Source: Lasiosphaeria ovina (Eukaryota; Ascomycota; Sordariomycetes; Sordariales; Lasiosphaeriaceae). From it: 64,000 nucleotides of DNA. Shown piece by piece: positions 23,623 to 35,003 of the stretch. The notes beneath the pieces are model-generated. The model had not been told where the DNA came from and did not search any database. It saw only the letters and a list, made by a program, of their open reading frames with translations. How positions within the stretch are numbered: position 1 is the first letter of the stretch; each line of letters begins with the position of its first letter. The stretch spans positions 372,001 through 436,000 of the forward strand of contig JAULSN010000002.1 of the NCBI GenBank assembly GCA_033439765.1, read 5' to 3'. The position numbers were made by a program, and so were the translations under genes.

Positions 23623-25007
23623 ATGGCATCGTCGCGCGATTGGAGGAATTCACTGACTGCCTCACAGCGCTATGAGAACATTCAGGCACTGTGAGTATCG
23701 CCCGATTCTTGATGGATGCGGCACCTCGACGAGATTGCTGATGGGAGGTGATGGGGCCAGGACAAGAGCCGTTGCCGCCCGTGGCCTTCGCCAAAGTGCG
23801 TTTGCGATAGAAGACTATGCCTACAAATGCGCCGCCAGCCGCGTAAGCTACCTAGCAATCACGGACCCAGCCAGCTTATGGGAAAGGGGCTGACGACAAA
23901 CCAGGAAGCTTATGATGTGGCATGTCGCAGCCTCTCAGGCAGTGGGCCAGCCGACACCAGCGCTCCTCCAGAAGATGCACCCCAAGAACCTTTAGGGAGT
24001 GCCCCTGAGTCGGGCGATACGGACGAGCCTAGGACCAGGATTGGCCAATACTATGACTGCCACTACGTCGCCAGCGGCGTGACAGCCGAGGTCTATCGCT
24101 CGCAGGCAAAGGCACTCAAGGTCATCGTTGAGACCAAGAACATCGAGCCTCACAACCCGTTTCTAGAAGCAAGGATTCTCAAGCTTCTCCAGAAGCCGTG
24201 CATCCCCCTGCTAGAGACTTTCCGGGACCAGGAGCAGCGATTCGTGATGGTCTTTCCCTACATGCCCCTAACTCTGGCCAGCCTGTTAGAACAGGGGCCG
24301 CTCTCTGCCGTCCAGATCCGCCGTATTTTCCGCGATCTCTTCACCGCGCTCGGCCAAATACACTCTCAGGGGATCATCCACCGCGATATCAAACCGTCGG
24401 CCGTGCTGCTGGCCTCGCCAGAGGGGCCGGCATACCTATCCGACTTTGGCACCGCCTGGCACCCCTCGCTGTCCTCGGCAGCGGAGCCCGCCGATAGCAA
24501 GATCCTCGACATCGGCACGGGCCCGTACCGGGCGCCCGAGGTGCTGTTCGGGAATAAATCATACGGGCCGCCCGTCGACATGTGGGGTGCGGGTGCCATG
24601 CTCGCCGAGTGCTGCCGGAGCCCGCCGAAGCCGCTGTTCGAGTCGCGCGGCGTGCACGAAGACGGCAACCAGCTGGGACTGATCCTCAGCATCTTCAGAA
24701 CCATCGGCTCGCCGACCAGGGAGAGCTGGCCCGAGGCGGTCGCCTTCAAAACCCCGCCCTTCGACATGTACCGCGCCTTTGACCACCGCCCCTGGGACGT
24801 GGTCCTGCCGGATGTCGCCCCGGACTGGTGTGACCTCGTGGCCGCGCTGGTCAAGTTTGACAGCAGCAGGGCCTCGGCCGACCAGGTGCGTTGCCTGACA
24901 TGTCATGGTTTGATTTTGCGATATTGTGCTGATGATTTCGATTTTTTTATCTCTAGGCTTTGCAGCACACTTGCTTGAGTGGAGAAGAGAGCTCGACAGC
25001 AGATTGA
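23623..25007 (+). CDS. Csk1-like CMGC protein kinase
   Basis: A serine/threonine kinase of the CDK-related group; wording across the domain resembles fungal Csk1-type CDK-activating kinases. Exons 23623-23690, 23761-23842, 23905-24885 and 24957-25007 give 393 residues, with the kinase domain from about residue 95. Intact features are the VAIK-type lysine in KALKVI, HRD in HRDIKP (about 208), DFG in SDFGTAW (about 229) and APE in GPYRAPEVLFG. Two departures stand out. The glycine loop reads VASGVTAEVY and keeps one of three glycines. The catalytic loop reads HRDIKPSA, with Ala where kinases normally have the Mg-binding Asn. The short last exon supplies the usual ALQH near the C-terminus. Whether the enzyme is fully active cannot be judged from sequence alone. 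Confidence 0.85.
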
Positions 25008-26478
25008 AAACTGCTTATTGGGGTCGGCGTGTTTCGTGACCGTTTTCAGTCTTCAAGGAAGCTGCTCATAATGGCCCCTTTTAGTTAATTATGATCGAAT
25101 TGGGTAGCGGGCTTCTTAGATATTCACCGCTTAGGACTCTCAGTTCACTGAGTTGGCTGAGGCAGATATAATTGACTAATGGTTGACTACAAGACATGAT
25201 GACCTTCCTACCTTACTTACTCTGGGTAATGATCTGACAAATTAGCTAATTGATCGCTGATTGAGTCGTGTCTCAAAGAAATCGAAATATCAAACTTGGG
25301 AGCAGAGGGCTCCATTCGGCCTTCTGGGAACCCCGTCTGTCGGCATTATTGGTTCCGCGGAGTATGAATCATACATACTGGCTCCTCGTTTCTCGATTGT
25401 GACATAGTGCATCGTGTGTATTTAGTTGCTATAATGTAACCAAGCCTAAACAGATACAGCGATTTGTCTAAAGGAATATGGAGGGTAATTCTGTGCGTAT
25501 ACTCCGTACAGCGAATAAATACATGAGACACGCAAATGAGCTGAACAGGTGAATGAAGGCTTTACTTTGCATTATTAATACAGACAGGTTGACGAGTATC
25601 CAGTTTCCTGTCCGAGACGAGGCCAACGGTGATTCGCCCGGACTGCCCGTCGATGCTGCACTCCAGGGCAGCTCGCATTATGCGGTTGGAAGTTGACGGA
25701 TGGGATTTGTGTGGAATCCAAGGGTTGGCGCTGGGCAGCTGGGAGCCTCTAGTGGAAGGTCAGCAATGGTGGGGGGGGGGAGGATGGGGGACGGAAGAGG
25801 GGGGGAAGGACCGACGGACTGGCAGATTCCCACTTCTCTGACCGAATAAGGTACCTTATATTCTTAGAACCCTTGCCCCGGCTGCTCCTTCCCAGCCCTG
25901 GGTTCCATCACTCCCGGCTGCGCTGCCTTGGCCGGAGCGTGCGTGGGCTTGTGGTCGATGAAGAACCTAAAAGTTAAAGCAGGGCACCTTGCTTAAAGCA
26001 GGCACTAGGCCACCTCGAAAGTACATGTAGAAACAACAACGACCTCGGGATTCAGCCCTAGACCTAGACCTGGCGATCCTGAAAATCCTGGCTGGTCCCG
26101 TCGTTCGCTCGGCGAGCCCTCAGCGAGTGCGGCACTCCACCGTTTGGTGGCGCTACTGTTGGCGTGACCGGGAGCTTAAGTGGACCAAACCCCCGCTCCA
26201 GCCCTTCACACGTCGCGGCCAGACCCAGCCCGCAACGATTGTCGGGACCTCTTCGATTGGTTGCACCTGCGGGCTTATCAACCTATCGTCGGCGTCCCAG
26301 GGCGTGCGTGGGACCGTTCTGGTCAAGAAGGCGTCGGCTGCGCCCCCATTCATGGCCTTGTCTGTCTGTCGTCGGCCACGTCGTTGAGGCCCCGTTCCTA
26401 CGCTCTTTTTGTCCTCATCCAGAACCCGCCAGCCCAGATCAGCGCATGCTCTCCGCAGCCCAGAGACAAGAAGCAACC

Positions 26479-26515
<37 letters not shown>

Positions 26516-26582
26516 GGCAACCAGCGCCAGCAGCAACAGCGGCAAAAAGGCTTGCGTTTGGCTGGGCCATGCAAAGCGCGAC
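25008..26582. other. Intergenic region and leader of the Zn2Cys6 regulator gene
   Basis: 1.6 kb with no recognised gene. A G-rich tract lies at 25770-25805 and a CAG/CAA microsatellite at 26479-26515. The last few hundred bases, GC-rich with long chance open frames, are probably the promoter and 5' leader of the transcription factor gene. Confidence 0.45.
26479..26515 (+). repeat. CAACAG hexanucleotide microsatellite
   Basis: About six uninterrupted copies of CAACAG, continuing as imperfect CAG/CAA repeats to about 26545. Read in frame +2 this would be polyglutamine, but I found no in-frame ATG joining it to the regulator, so it probably sits in the 5' leader just before the start at 26583. 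Confidence 0.85.
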
Positions 26583-28581
26583 ATGAAGAACAAGCAAAAG
26601 TCAAGAAGCGGCTGCCGGACGTGCAAGCTCAGGCGGGTACGCGACCCATTGAAATCCGTCCCATGCATTGGATGGCCCCGTCGTGGCGCGTGGTCGTGGC
26701 GGGACGTACGTGGGAGTGCACTGTATGAGAGACTGATGTAATGTAAATTAACAGCTCCGATGCGACGAAGCAAAGCCGGGCTGCCGGAACTGTGCCCAGA
26801 AGGGTCTCGAATGCCCGGGCTACCAGCAGCGCCTGCAGTGGTCCACCAAGCACGAGAGGCCCTCGGCCGCGACAACAAGCGGCCCCGTCAACTTCACCCA
26901 GCTCGTCTGTGCCGCATCAGAGTCCATCTCCCATCCCGGCGGCCCGTCTTTCGACGAGACGACTTCGGATCGCTCGGATGGCCGGGCCTCGAGAACACCA
27001 GAGTTCGAGTCTGGCAGGTCGACAACACCGTCCTTGTCGCCCGCGGCTGAGTCGTCGTCCGCAAGTCCCGCCGCCGACAATGCGGCTTTGGTGCCTCTTG
27101 CCGGGCAAGGCGCCGTCGTCCAAGAGACGGCTGATTTCATGCTGTTTCAGCCAGTCGTGGACATCCCCTCCTTTCTTGTCGAGCACTGGTTCAAGTCTGT
27201 CTGCGCTTCCTGGTCAGCCCAGGACTCGGCCACAAACCCGTACCGCCTGCTGACGTCGTCGCTCTGGAACACGTCGAGGCCTGTCTTTTACGCTTTGCAA
27301 GCCATCTCGGCGGCGTCCCTCGTCGAGCGACTTCCCCATGTGATGAAAGAGACTGCCAGGGCGGCGCCGCGACTGGCTACTGACGCCATCCGGAAGGAGC
27401 TTGTCGCTTTCTCAACAGCATCGCGCCGCAAGTTTCCCAGTGAGTTGCTTTTGTCGCTGTTCTGTATGAGTTCATCCATGTGTTGGATGGAAGCCCGCGA
27501 GCTCGGTCTGCAGTATGTAAGGCAAGCTCGCGCGTTGCTGAGGTACTTGGATGGGTGGACATTGGACGAAAAAGAGCAGCAGATGCTCGATTTCTTCAAT
27601 GGATGTCTCATCTACGAAGAGATGCTCCGCAGTGTGGTGAGTGACGACGAGATCGACTGCGAGAATATGCTTAGCTGGCCGGAGCCGCCTTCCCTCGGGC
27701 CTCTGGTTCCTGCAATCCCACATGCTTGGACTGGTGTTTCCCCCGACCTCCTGAGACTGTTTGGCAAATCGGTCGCGCTCTGCCGGAGGTCCCGTACCCG
27801 ATGGAGAAACAACGACGGCACCAGCTACCGCATTCTCGAAGGTGCCGCCAAAGACATAGAGGAGGCTACAGCTGTCGAGGAATCCCTTTTAGCAATCGAA
27901 ATGATCGACCCGCCAGAGCAGGACCAGATGACAGTCCGGGCCCGCAGCCTTCGTGATGTTACCGAGGCTTATCGTTTGTCGTCTCTCTTGCAACTTTACG
28001 AAACCTTCCCAGACCTCATCACCAAACGAATTCCGGCCCTAGCCGACGCAGATAGGTCTGCCGTCTGGAACGCCTGGGTGTCCCCGTTGGCACTTCATAT
28101 TACTGACATTCTGGAGGGGGTACCTGCCGGAAATTTGCGCTGCATCCAGCCTCTCTTGTGTCTTTGTGCAGGCAGTGGGTTAAGGTTCGACGCCAAAGTA
28201 CCCCAAGGCCGCGATTCTCGGAGCTACCTTTTGAGCACGGAGCCTCTCTCACCAGTTTCACCAATACCATTGGAGCTTGTTGCTACAGACGTAGCCTCGG
28301 ACGTGGCGCCCGATGTCGCTTCCGGCGTTTCTCCGGCTTCCAGCGTCCCTTCGGCAACCCCTAATATTTCTGAGAACTCGATCAAAATATCACACGCACG
28401 CCAGTCTTTGATGGATCGGCTCGACCAGCTCGAGGTCAGTTTACCGCCAAAGCCCATCGGTGTGGCCAAGCAGCTCCTGCGGGCTGTTTGGAGCGCGTAT
28501 GACGAAGAGATCGGCACCTCGCGCCGGACCCATTGGCTGGATGTGATGAGCCACACTGGCTTGCACAGTCTCTTTGGCTAG
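26583..28581 (+). CDS. Zn2Cys6 transcription factor with fungal-specific domain
   Basis: A nuclear binuclear-zinc-cluster regulator. Exons 26583-26636 and 26755-28581 give 626 residues. The 118-nt intron interrupts the zinc cluster, and splicing restores the motif C-x2-C-x6-C-x6-C-x2-C-x6-C as CRTCKLRRLRCDEAKPGC followed by RNCAQKGLEC, at about residues 11-38. A Ser/Thr/Pro-rich linker follows. From about 150 onward there is a helical region of the Fungal_trans_2 type (for example LRDVTEAYRLSSLLQLYETFP), ending near HWLDVM. The upstream frame contains no ATG, so the start at 26583 is the simplest choice. Target genes are unknown. It converges on the ammonium transporter gene 247 bp away, but adjacency alone does not show regulation. 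Confidence 0.93.
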
Positions 28582-28828
28582 TAGCAGCAGCAAAAACGAA
28601 GAGGAAAAAGACTTGGAGACATCAAATGCAACAATGTGCCCAGACAAATGACTTCCTGTGATGGCCCTTTTTGGGGCTGCATATCTGATCGAGCCTCGCA
28701 GCTCTGTTTTGGCATCAACGTACAGTGTCATCATGTGCCTATGCTTCACGTGTCTTGAGATTAGACAATGTCTCTGACTTTCTTCATCACCGTCATCCCT
28801 TTTTATTTTTTACCATAGGCCCTTTTTT

Positions 28829-30471
28829 CTAGTCCAGAGCAATATTCCCCTTTGCTGTTGGGGTGTAGTCCACCTCGTCGGGATATTCCAGACCGGCCAA
28901 AGATTCCTCCGTCTCGTTGAGGTCAAGTCCTTCATGTATATGCCTGGTCACACATTAGTTTAAGCGGTTCGGTCTGAAGGGGTTTCTCAATTTGGACTGA
29001 CTTATCGATGGCCAGGACCTCGAGGCCAGGCACACAGTCGATCAGAGCTATTATGATATAAGACCCCCCAAACGCCCAGGAAAAGCCGACGATGACCTCG
29101 ACAATCTGGACCCAAAGCTGGCGGATGTTGCCGTCAAAGAAGACGCCACCTGCAATATCGAGCCCGCCGTACGCGGCCACCTCTTTTCGTGCGAACAAGC
29201 CAGTGCAAATTGTAGCAGCCATGCCGCCAATGCAGTGCGTAGCAAAGGTGTCTCCGTTGTCGACCCAGCGCCAGTGTTGTGCGAGCTTGGTGAACTTGAT
29301 TCGGAGAGCTTGACGACAGAGAAGTGCTCCGGATATGCCGAAGAAAAAGGCTGTCGGCATGTCTATGAAGCCAGCAGCCGGCGTGATCATGACGAGACCA
29401 GAGATTGCGCCCATAAACGTCGAGTCCAGCGACCATTTCCCTGTCTCGAAGTACGTCCAGAGAGCCCACGTCAAGGCACCGGACGAGGCACACAGGTTGG
29501 TCACACAGAGCGCCATGACTGCCTGGAAGTTTAGTGCGAGAACTGTGCCGGCGTCAAAGGCGAGCCATGATCCCCAAATGATGATCATGGCCAGCAGCTG
29601 GAAGAAGGAGTTTCCCGGCCGGTGGAGGCGAATGTGCGTCGGGGTACGAACCGCCGATTTACGGGACCGGAAGATAGGGTACGACAGGTAGATGCTCAGA
29701 GCAGTGGCCGATGCCCCGGAACAGACGTGGACGGGAGTCCCTAGGTGGCAGGTCCCGTGGTTAGCCACTTCACCTCCCAACAGGTTGGAGTTTCGGCAGT
29801 TTCTCTCTACCTCCTGCGAAATCTAGCACCCCGAGGTCTTCACCGAGGAAGCCTCCGCCCCATACCATGTGGGCCAAGGGGCAATATATGAAGGTCGACC
29901 ATAGCTGTGGTGCCTGTTAGCTTGACCGGTTTTTGCCCCATAGCTCCAACATATGAGAACTTACGGCGATAAAGAAAACCGCCGGCCATAGTCTTCCACG
30001 CTCGCAAATGCCGCCTATTGCAATGGCACAGACGGTTGCCTCGAAAACTAGCTGAAACTCGCTGAAGAGGATGGCCGGAATTGTTCCCACCGGTTCGGCG
30101 AGCACACCTCGGTGAAACAGGTACTTGAAATCACCGAAGAACCATCCGCCCTCGCCATAGGCGATGGTGTAGCCGATGACAAACCACTGGACCGAACACG
30201 TCGCAATGGTAAGCACGGCCGTCATGGCGGCGCTCAACCCGTTGCGCTTCCATGTGTAGCCTCCATATGCAATGCCGACCTATTGGAGAGCGTGAGCGAG
30301 CATGGTCTGGCGTAGACCAATACTCCGTTCCGCGGGGGAAGCAAAGGAGGACGGGACGTGCACACGACTTACTGTAGGTACGATTGTCCAACAAAACACG
30401 GTGCATACGAGGATGAAGAGGGTGTCGATCTTATCGCATGCCTCCCAGGCCTGCAACACGGACGAAGCCAT
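28829..30471 (-). CDS. AMT/Mep-family ammonium transporter
   Basis: Plasma-membrane ammonium transport. Five exons: 30471-30373, 30279-29965, 29904-29811, 29740-29002 and 28943-28829, giving 453 residues with about eleven membrane spans. Family marks are [36 protein letters not shown] and TPVHVCSG, which carries the first pore histidine, and [11 protein letters not shown], which carries the second. Both twin-histidine positions are present, so it is a transporter-type protein. The splice from GVLDFAG to GTPVHV uses the acceptor at 29741; reading from an acceptor closer to the donor would insert a non-family segment. The last exon is a short hydrophilic tail. It is divergent from a permease gene, and the shared upstream region has GATAAG motifs suited to AreA/NIT2 nitrogen regulation. 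Compared with long Mep proteins, the C-terminal tail is short. Confidence 0.93.
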
Positions 30472-30831
30472 GGTTCGGGAGGGCCGGAAGGGGGGTTCAG
30501 GAAGCTGGGGGGGGGAAAGGAGAATTCGGGTCCCTAGCATGGAGCTGGTTGAGATCCCCGATCTTTGGGGAACCACTCGCTGTCTGGAACCGAGATAAAC
30601 AACGCTGAGGACGAGCCGGGGAAGAGATCATTGCATCTGGGCCGCCTTTGGTGCGTTGGTATTTTATGTCGTCTCCCTCGTTTGCATGTGGCAGCACTCG
30701 AAACCCCAAACCCCTCGACTAGCCGTCCCAGCTGCAATTTCGGGATCGACTTCGGAATCGGTTACGGAATACAGTAAGAATGTCTACGACTTTTGGCAGC
30801 AAACACTTCGATCTTGTCGATCGAGCTCGTT

Positions 30832-30901
30832 GATAAGTCCTCGATAAGCCGGCCCAACACCCCAACAGCAGCTTATTGGGGGGGTGTTTGCGGCCGATAA
30901 G
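30832..30901. promoter_or_regulatory. Cluster of three GATAAG sites
   Basis: Three GATAAG hexamers within 70 bp, about 360-430 bp upstream of the ammonium transporter start and about 1.1 kb upstream of the permease. GATAAG is the preferred site of the nitrogen regulator AreA/NIT2, which needs at least two close sites for strong binding. The spacing fits, and the function is inferred. Confidence 0.6.
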
Positions 30902-31911
30902 CAAGCTACCCAGTACTTTTTCCCTCAAAGAAGCCTAGCTTAAGGGTGATCCCGCCTAGCTCCGAGGCGATAACGGCCCCCCTCTGAAGCTCGCCCAGAA
31001 ACCCGGAGACCGACCCTGATGGGACCTAGGTTGATGCGAGCTTAACCACCGTTGGCTCACCAGTAGCACCCCGACGCCGACATCACCCTCCAATCGAGTG
31101 ACACAGTACGCAATCTGTAGAGGACGGAGTACCTGAGATACGGTAGGGCTGGACAAATCAACGGCCCACCTACACAGTAGCCATTCATTCGTGGCGAGAG
31201 CTTCTCACCAACCACGTTCAGAACGCACCGCAGGCAGTTATTGTCTTGGGACCTCCTTGTTTCCCCCCACACCATCTCGCCCAGCCAAGCCCGCGCGGTG
31301 GGCGTCTGCATGCATGCAGGTCGGATTCGTATCAAATCTCCAGAGAGGGCCGTCCCACGACTGATCCGAGTGCAATCGACGGCGGTCCACACAGGCGATA
31401 ATAGCTTGTTGGCTACCTAGCTTCCCGTGACCGGGGTCTGACTCTGCGGGGAAGAGAGAGCTCCCCTGTGGTAAGAGGCCAAAGCCAGAGCTTATTCGTT
31501 CGACTGGGCTCTGATACATGTACCAGGCACAGTTCAGTAACCAGTAGGTAGCTATCTAAATCCATACTCGCCCCATCGGCTTGGCTATATATGCATCCTT
31601 CCTTGGCCGTGAGACGCGTTTTCCTCGGGGCATCCACAGATAAACTACAAATCTCGCGGCCAAGCCCTTTGCCTGCCTCTTTTCTCCTTCTTGGCCCGGC
31701 ACCGTTCTTGTGTTAACTGAGGATAATTTCTCCGTAGCGCTGCCTTGGTGTTGCCCTTGGCCCTCACGAGCGGGACCCGAGTATCGCTCGCAGTGGGAAC
31801 GGAACGCAGCGGATCGATCCTGGCTGGCATCCTGCACGCACTCCACGCCCACTTTATCCACTCGCACCGCACCGCCAACCTGCATCCGACCGTGTCGCGC
31901 GCCGCGCCGCG

Positions 31912-31939
31912 CCCCCCCCCCCCCCCCCCCCCCCCCCCC
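31912..31939. repeat. Run of 28 consecutive cytosines
   Basis: An uninterrupted poly-C tract next to GCGCCGCGCC sequence, about 100 bp upstream of the permease ATG. The exact length may be a sequencing or assembly estimate, because such runs are error-prone. Confidence 0.85.
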
Positions 31940-32041
31940 GAAAACCTTCAAGCGCCCGTAAAAGCCGGGCCGCCTAGAGCTGCTATTTAGCCGATTCCCC
32001 GGCTCCGGGTCTCGGGGGCCAGGCTCCACCTGAGCGCCGAG

Positions 32042-33966
32042 ATGGACGAGAAGAAGGACGCCGGCCCGCAGGTCGAGGCGCAAAACTCCTCGGGCGAAAG
32101 CCAAGAGGTTGACATTCTCAACATCTTGGGCTACAAGCCCGAGCTGCGGCGCAACCGGTCCATGTTTACCTTGCTGTTCCAGTCTCTGGCCATTGCTGCT
32201 GTATGCTGGTTCTAATTATCCCTTTTTGATCTCTCCCCGATTGCTACCTTAATGGTGCTACGGGCTGCAGCAGCTGACATGAAAATCTTTTTCTCCTGCG
32301 CCTCAGATCCCGTATGGCTTCGGTGGACCGCTGATCAGCGCCATCTATGGCGGAGGTGAGTCAAAGACGCGAGAATCGAAGTAGAAAGGATTTGCACCAG
32401 AGAACTGCATAACTAACCGCGATGACGTTGACATTGAAGGCCAATTGCCCATGTTCCTGGGCTGGATCGTGGTCCTCATCGTCGACGAGTGCGTGGCTCT
32501 CTCCCTTGGCGAGCTCGCGTCGCGCTACCCGACCTCTGCCGGCCCTTACTACTGGTCGTTCCAGCTCGCGCCGCACAACGTCCGCACGGTGCTGTCCTTC
32601 ATCACGGGCTGGACGTGGCTGATCGGGAACTGGACCATCACCCTGTCGGTCAACTTTGGCTTCGCCTCGCTGATCGCCGCCTGCGTAGCCATGTACCACC
32701 CGGACTTCGAGGTCGAGCCGTACCAGCTGCTGCTCATGTTCTACGCCATCTGCATCCTCACCTTCTTCGTGTGCGCCTACGGCAACCGCTTCCTGCCGCA
32801 CGTCGACACCTTCTGCGCCGCCTTCACGGCCCTGGCCATCTTTATCACCCTCATCTGCCTCTCGGTCAAGGCCGACGTGGGTAGGAACTCGCCCTCGGAC
32901 ACCCTCGGCCACTTCGACAACTCCATCTCCGGCTGGGGCGACTTTTCTTTCTTCATCGGCATCCTGCCCGCCGCCTACACCTTCTCCGCCATCGGCATGA
33001 TCTCGGCCATGGCCGAGGAGTGTGGAGACCCGGCCGTGAAGCTGCCCAAGGCCATTGCCCTGTGCGTGCCCGTGGGAGGGATCGCCGGTCTGTTCTTTGT
33101 GAGTCGCAGCGCAACCCCCTGTTTCGTTCTGTGAGCTTAGGGATGGGTCGGGAAGAAGACGAGCAACTGGGGAAAGACTAGGGAATCTGTTTTCTGACGC
33201 CCAGCCGATCCATGTCTAGATTATCCCGATCTGCGCCACGATGCCCGCGCTCGCCGACATCCTGAACGCGCCCGTTGCGCAGGCGCTGCCGTACATCTTC
33301 CAGGCCGTCATGGGGTCGCCGGGAGGCGGGCTGGGGCTGACGATGCTGGTGCTGATCATCACCTTCTTCTGCTCCATCTCCATCACTGTGGCGGCGTCGC
33401 GGTGCACGTGGGCGTTTGCGCGCGACGGGGCGATCCCGCTGTCGCGGCTGTGGAAGAAGGTCGACGCGCGCGCCGAGACGCCCATCTGGGCGCTGGCGCT
33501 GACGACCGTCGTGCAGATGCTGCTGGGCCTGATCAACCTGGGCTCGTCGTCGGCGTTCCTGGCCTTCGTGTCGGTCGGCGTCATCTCGCTCGCCGTGTCG
33601 TACGCCATCCCCATCTGCATCTCCATGTGGCACCGCCGCCGCGAGGTCAACGGCGCCCGCTGGACCATGGGCCCCAAGATCGGCTGGCCTGTCAATGCCG
33701 TCGCCGTCCTGTGGATCGCCTTCGAGACCGTCCTCTTCTCCATGCCCCAGGTCCTGCCCGTCGACGAGGTCACCATGAACTACGCCATCGTCGTCTTCGT
33801 CGGCTTCATGGCCCTCAGCGCTCTGTGGTACGGCGTGTATGCGCGCAAGGGTACGTCCCCTAGTTGTATCCCCCAACTATTCTTCTCGTGAGCTTTGGCT
33901 AACAACTCTGGCCTCGATGCAGTGTACAAAGGACCGCCCGAGTCGGACGGGCTAGCGGCGGAGTAG
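32042..33966 (+). CDS. Amino acid/choline-type permease (APC superfamily)
   Basis: A plasma-membrane transporter of the fungal amino acid/GABA/choline (Hnm1-like) permease group. Exons 32042-32200, 32307-32355, 32440-33098, 33220-33850 and 33923-33966 give 513 residues with about twelve membrane spans. The hydrophilic N-terminus carries ILGYKPELRRNRSMFTLL. The next conserved segments are IPYGFGGPLISAIYGGG, ECVALSLGELASRYPTSAGP and YYWSFQLA. Further on there are SAMAEECGDPAVKLPKAI and AASRCTWAFARDGAIPLS, both hallmarks of the group. All introns are GT-AG. Substrate cannot be read from the sequence; choline, GABA or other small nitrogen compounds are candidates. The divergent ammonium transporter and GATA sites suggest nitrogen-responsive expression. 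Confidence 0.9.
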
Positions 33967-35003
33967 AAGGGATAATACTTCATAATAGCGATGTAATTAG
34001 TGACTTTATTTTGGAATTCTTATTCTTCTCCTTTTGTTGTTTACAACCGTTCTGCAAATCCAAACCAATCCTTCAGCAGTGAATGTACCTAGTAGAAGAC
34101 AGGCTACAGCGCCGGGATAGAAGTAGATGTTCAGCATTCTGGTGCGAAAATATAATACACGAGAGAAGAAAAGGAAAACTGGTCTGGATAAAACTCGTGA
34201 CGGTGTGTCGTTATGCTAGCAGACAAAACGGCAGCTATATAGTCGCACCCCCTACCACAGAACTGCTGGACTGATTTGAAAGGGTGGTAGAAACTCCTCA
34301 AACTTGCTTTGGCTTCCATGTCTAGCTGGAGAGTACGTCCTAATCAGATTGTTTGCTTGCAAAGCAGGTCCGGGACGCTCAATGCTTGTCAGATTGTCTC
34401 CGTGGTAGAAGTTACGCTATGAGGTGAGTTGATTATCCTTTGGCCTGGATGGAATTACCTGGCTATTTACCATCGTCCTATCTTCTGTGGTCGGTTAACG
34501 CTCGTGTGATACGTATGGAGAATGTCTGGAAGGTAAGAAGGGGGAGGGTAAAAATCTAATGGATAAAAAACTGCGTCTGTATTTGCCTGTATGAAGATAA
34601 GATATCTCAGGTGCCTACAGTAGGTATAGGTATTGTAGCCACACTATATCAGGCGAATCTGGAAACTTGAAACTAGGCAACATGAGCAGCAGTGGGCCTG
34701 TGGGGCCGTTCGTTCCTGCCTCGATTTCGTCGAGACTGCGTTTCTGAATTTTTCTTCATGGTAACAACTCGTTAGGGCTCCAAAAACTTTTCTTCTTTTC
34801 ATCCAAAATCAAAAAAGTTTGAAAATCCCCGCCACCCAACCGCACCCAGCAGTCCTCTTCTCTTCTGGAGCCCAACCAGGGACGATGAGCCTCTGAGACC
34901 ATCAGATGCCTCCTAATTACCTATTTATTTTTCGGACTCGCGGCCAAAGTCTTTCTCCAACACCGTCAGTGTTTGCAGGTGCTGCTGTCGGTAGAAGTGC
35001 AAC
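33967..35003. other. Intergenic region
   Basis: 1 kb between the permease 3' end and the Zip2/SHOC1-like gene. It is relatively AT-rich. No gene, repeat array or clear regulatory cluster was seen. Confidence 0.5.

Larger units (their letters stand above)
30472..32041. promoter_or_regulatory. Shared promoter region of ammonium transporter and permease
   Basis: 1.57 kb between divergent genes. It has GATAAG at 30832-30837, 30843-30848 and 30896-30901, plus GATAA at 30969, 31397, 31639 and 31722 and its complement TTATC at 31854. Fungal GATA factors bind HGATAR. A 28-base run of C lies at 31912-31939, about 100 bp before the permease start codon. No coding frame was recognised. Confidence 0.6.

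Noticed and set aside
26153..26878. 241-codon minus-strand open frame opposite the Zn2Cys6 gene start
   Set aside because: It overlaps the zinc-cluster exons antisense, has low-complexity Ala/Val runs created by the CAG repeat, and resembles no family.
33178..33876. 232-codon minus-strand frame opposite the permease
   Set aside because: Asp/Gly/Arg-rich antisense shadow of membrane-segment codons; no start context or domain.
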